From Spirochaetaceae bacterium (GTDB lineage Bacteria > Spirochaetota > Spirochaetia > Treponematales > Breznakiellaceae): DNA of 6,604 nucleotides. Of the stretch, positions 5,463 through 6,604 are shown piece by piece. Below the pieces are notes generated by a model. The model was given only the letters and a program-made list of their open reading frames with translations. It did not search any database and was not told where the DNA came from. The stretch lies in NCBI GenBank assembly GCA_031273985.1, contig JAISQV010000157.1:1-6604 (forward strand). The letters run 5' to 3'. The translations under genes were made by a program, and so were the position numbers. Numbering within the stretch: position 1 is the first letter of the stretch; each line of letters opens with the position of its first letter.

Positions 5463-5888
5463 CTAATGGAATAAATACTCTAATTTTATTTCCGGGAATA
5501 TAGTATGGATTTTATTTATTAAATGTAATGTAGCGTTCGATTTCTTTTCCAGGCGCTGATAACTGTATAAATTCTTCATACCAAGCAGTTCGGCAACTTG
5601 TTTTTGTGTCATCTTCGCATTCAGCCTATGGTTTCTTAATAAAATTGCCAATGCCCTTTGCGGCTCTACCATTACTCTAATTATATTTTTCTTATCCTTC
5701 AGGGATTCATCAGGTAAGGGAAAGGGCCTTTCGGATTCATCCGGTTCATAGAGATATACGTCTAAAGCTTCTTTGCAATTATGGTTAACTTCCTCTAAAG
5801 TATCTCCTTCTGTTAAACAACCTTCCAATTCGCAGCATTCAGCCCAATAACCGTTTTTCTCCTTATGTAATTTAAAATGGTAATGCAT
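5463..5888 (-). CDS. hicB: HicB-type antitoxin with XRE helix-turn-helix domain
   Basis: The 141-residue product joins the two usual parts of HTH-type HicB. Residues 1 to about 60 are the degenerate RNase-H-like fold that blocks HicA, seen in GYWAECCELEGCLTEGDTLEE (13-33, a match to the family pattern around WAE, GC and GDT). Residues 75 to 138 are an XRE-type DNA-binding domain, with MTQKQVAELLGM (93-104) as the first two helices of the motif and NLYSYQRLEK (106-115) as the recognition region. It neutralises the toxin and, by family precedent, represses its own operon. The ATG follows a GGGG about ten bases upstream, and is one base from the stop of the frame-restored hicA, the normal hicAB junction. 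Codon use is A/T-rich, unlike the transporter operon. The gene looks intact. Confidence 0.9.
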   Translation of the reverse strand: MHYHFKLHKEKNGYWAECCELEGCLTEGDTLEEVNHNCKEALDVYLYEPDESERPFPLPDESLKDKKNIIRVMVEPQRALAILLRNHRLNAKMTQKQVAELLGMKNLYSYQRLEKKSNATLHLINKIHTIFPEIKLEYLFH

Positions 5889-5889
5889 G

Positions 5890-6074
5890 TTAATTATCCC
5901 CTTTCTTTAAGATTTTTAATAACGCTTGTTCCAGCCCCCTTTTAATTCTTTGTGCATGGGTATGGTTTCATGTAAATTGTCTTTTCTAACCTGAACATGA
6001 AAACCCTTTTGATGAACAATGCTCCACCCAGCCTTCTTAAACAATTTTAGCATCTCCTCTCCGCTTAACGGCAT
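5890..6074 (-). pseudogene. hicA: hicA mRNA-interferase toxin gene with a one-base frameshift
   Basis: From the ATG at 6074 the frame encodes MPLSGEEMLKLFKKAGW, then HQKGFHVQVRK and ETIPMHKELK, a clear HicA double-stranded RNA-binding fold. The catalytic His is at residue 26, in GFH where most relatives have GSH. After residue 45 the frame turns to GGWNKRY and stops at 5916, giving only 52 residues. Adding one base in the coding run AAAAGGGGG (5943-5935) restores HKELKRGLEQALLKILKKG, the expected final strand and helix, and ends at 5890, one base before hicB. The whole would be 61 residues, normal for HicA. HicA cleaves mRNA at ribosomes; loss of the last helix would probably inactivate it. 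The frameshift may be a true mutation, a slippery or phase-variable site, or a sequencing error. Confidence 0.88.
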
Positions 6075-6079
6075 ATTTA

Positions 6080-6108
6080 ATAATACCAAATCTTTTTGGT
6101 GTTGTCAA
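6080..6108 (-). promoter_or_regulatory. Near-consensus hicAB promoter giving a nearly leaderless transcript
   Basis: On the minus strand TTGACA (6108-6103) matches the -35 consensus fully, and TATTAT (6085-6080) matches the -10 box at five of six, with an exact 17-base spacer. Only five bases separate the -10 box from the ATG at 6074. Transcription should therefore start at or within a base or two of that ATG. No ribosome site can precede it. A GGAG five bases before the Met-8 codon offers an alternative start. Confidence 0.8.
6082..6100. promoter_or_regulatory. Operator-like inverted repeat between the hicAB promoter boxes
   Basis: AATACCAAA (6082-6090) and TTTGGTGTT (6092 onward, core TTTGGT at 6095-6100) form an inverted repeat, with ACCAAA/TTTGGT perfect around a 4-base TCTT spacer. 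It fills the spacer of the hicAB promoter and touches the -10 box, where a bound repressor would exclude RNA polymerase. HicB with its helix-turn-helix domain is the natural candidate; binding is inferred. Confidence 0.55.
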
Positions 6109-6159
6109 GTGGATTTCACATACCCTGGATTCAGGATTCCTGCCGCTTGACTTGTTGAC

Positions 6160-6190
6160 AGTGCGAAGCCTCCCCCGTACAAGGGGCTTC
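6160..6190. repeat. Direct repeat copy 2 and overlapping hairpin
   Basis: AGTGCGAAGCCT (6160-6171) is the second copy of the 12-base repeat at 5431-5442. It runs into a hairpin in which GAAGCC (6165-6170) pairs with GGCTTC (6185-6190), with further C/G pairing after a one-base bulge. No U-tract follows. The surrounding 6110-6383 otherwise contains CAGGA-t-TCCTG (6133-6143) and no convincing gene. Confidence 0.4.
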
Positions 6191-6310
6191 CTGGGTTCGT
6201 CATCAAACATCGGTTTAGCCCCAGGCCAGGCCCTCCGGCGGCTTTACCACGGCACATTTTCCTAAAATTCTTCCGCAGTTTCTTAAAAAATACTCAAAAA
6301 TTATATTGTA

Positions 6311-6338
6311 CATAGTTTCATTATTGTAAGCATAGTTT
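6311..6338 (+). promoter_or_regulatory. Paired CATAGTTT direct repeats upstream of the XRE regulator
   Basis: CATAGTTT occurs at 6311-6318 and 6331-6338, exactly 20 bases apart, and each copy is preceded by TTGTA (6306-6310, 6324-6328). Two sites about two helical turns apart and 45-70 bases before the regulator ATG could be an operator for that regulator. TTGTAC (6306) could also serve as a -35 box, but no good -10 box follows at the right distance. Confidence 0.35.
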
Positions 6339-6383
6339 TTTAAGCAGGACAAAGGCTTTATTATTACTTTGTAGGTAGTAAAG

Positions 6384-6604
6384 ATGGCACACCTTCGGGA
6401 AACTTTTGCTTATAATTTGAAGGAAAAACGCCGGAAGGGCGGTTTCACACAGGCCCAACTGGCTGAAAAGGTTGATGTGTCCACTCATCACATCGGTATG
6501 CTGGAAATCGCCCGCAGTTTTCCCGCCCTGGAACTCGTGGAACGTATTGCCGATGCGCTGGACATTGAAATTTATGAACTGTTTATAGATCCCCTTTCCC
6601 CCCA
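6384..6604 (+). CDS. XRE-family helix-turn-helix regulator (partial, 3' end outside window)
   Basis: The frame opens with ATG at 6384 and runs off the window after 73 codons. MAHLRETFAYNLKEKRRKGG leads into FTQAQLAEKVDVSTHHIGMLE (residues 21-41), a clear XRE/Cro helix-turn-helix whose recognition helix is STHHIGMLE. The following FPALELVERIADALDIEIYELF (46-67) is the rest of the five-helix fold. The protein should bind DNA as a dimer; its targets are unknown. A TAGG about nine bases before the ATG is a weak ribosome site. Codon use is less A/T-rich than in hicAB. It is transcribed away from hicAB, with about 310 bases between the two starts that hold short direct repeats. Any partner domain after residue 73 cannot be seen, and a short stand-alone repressor is also possible. 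Confidence 0.85.
   Translation, partial: MAHLRETFAYNLKEKRRKGGFTQAQLAEKVDVSTHHIGMLEIARSFPALELVERIADALDIEIYELFIDPLSP

Noticed and set aside
6215..6313. Minus-strand 32-codon frame starting MYNIIFEYFLRNCGR, in a longer open stretch
   Set aside because: No ribosome site or promoter, overlaps the upstream region of the XRE gene, and no family likeness. The stretch is open for longer than expected in A/T-rich DNA, so a remnant is possible but not supported.
1..6604. CRISPR array or integron attC array
   Set aside because: Repeats are few, irregularly spaced and of different kinds; there are no regular spacers and no integrase gene.

Overview
The window looks like a chromosomal accessory region of a spirochaete, most likely a host-associated (termite-gut type) Treponema. 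The reasons are the style of the proteins: a receiver domain of hybrid-kinase type, a TrpX-type lipoprotein with a loose lipobox, and small XRE regulators. A GC-rich core alternates with AT-rich toxin-antitoxin islands and dense palindromic repeats. The genus is an inference from recalled protein style; no search was run.

Layout. 1-165 is the 3' end of a receiver-domain gene on the + strand. 199-465 is a MITE-like nest of inverted repeats with 16-bp terminal repeats, several hairpins and a probable bidirectional terminator. It abuts a 5'-truncated, antitoxin-like gene remnant (468-647). 680-949 is a GC-rich palindromic repeat element. 976-5055 holds five minus-strand genes that read as one operon. 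In transcription order they are a substrate-binding lipoprotein, a permease, an ATPase, a Dabb-domain protein and a VanH-like D-2-hydroxyacid dehydrogenase. A candidate promoter lies at 5103-5131. 5175-5430 is a second, inverted copy of the 680-949 element, so the operon sits between inverted repeats that share 102 identical bases. 5463-6074 is a minus-strand hicAB toxin-antitoxin locus with a very strong promoter; hicA carries a one-base frameshift. 6110-6383 holds hairpins and short repeats but no convincing gene. 6384 to the end is the start of a + strand XRE-family regulator.

How the genes may work together. The lipoprotein, permease and ATPase form a complete ABC importer of the TrpX/COG2984 type, whose characterised members bind aromatic amino acids. 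The two downstream genes could act on an imported 2-keto or amino-acid-derived substrate, but this link rests only on operon context. HicB probably represses its own promoter; the frameshift suggests the toxin is inactive or conditionally expressed.

The most notable signals are the inverted repeat pair around the transporter operon, the hicA frameshift at an A4G5 run, the operator-like palindrome between the hicA promoter boxes with little or no 5' leader, and the MITE-like insertion beside a broken antitoxin-like gene. I saw no CRISPR array, tRNA or rRNA, and no clearly new multi-gene defence system.
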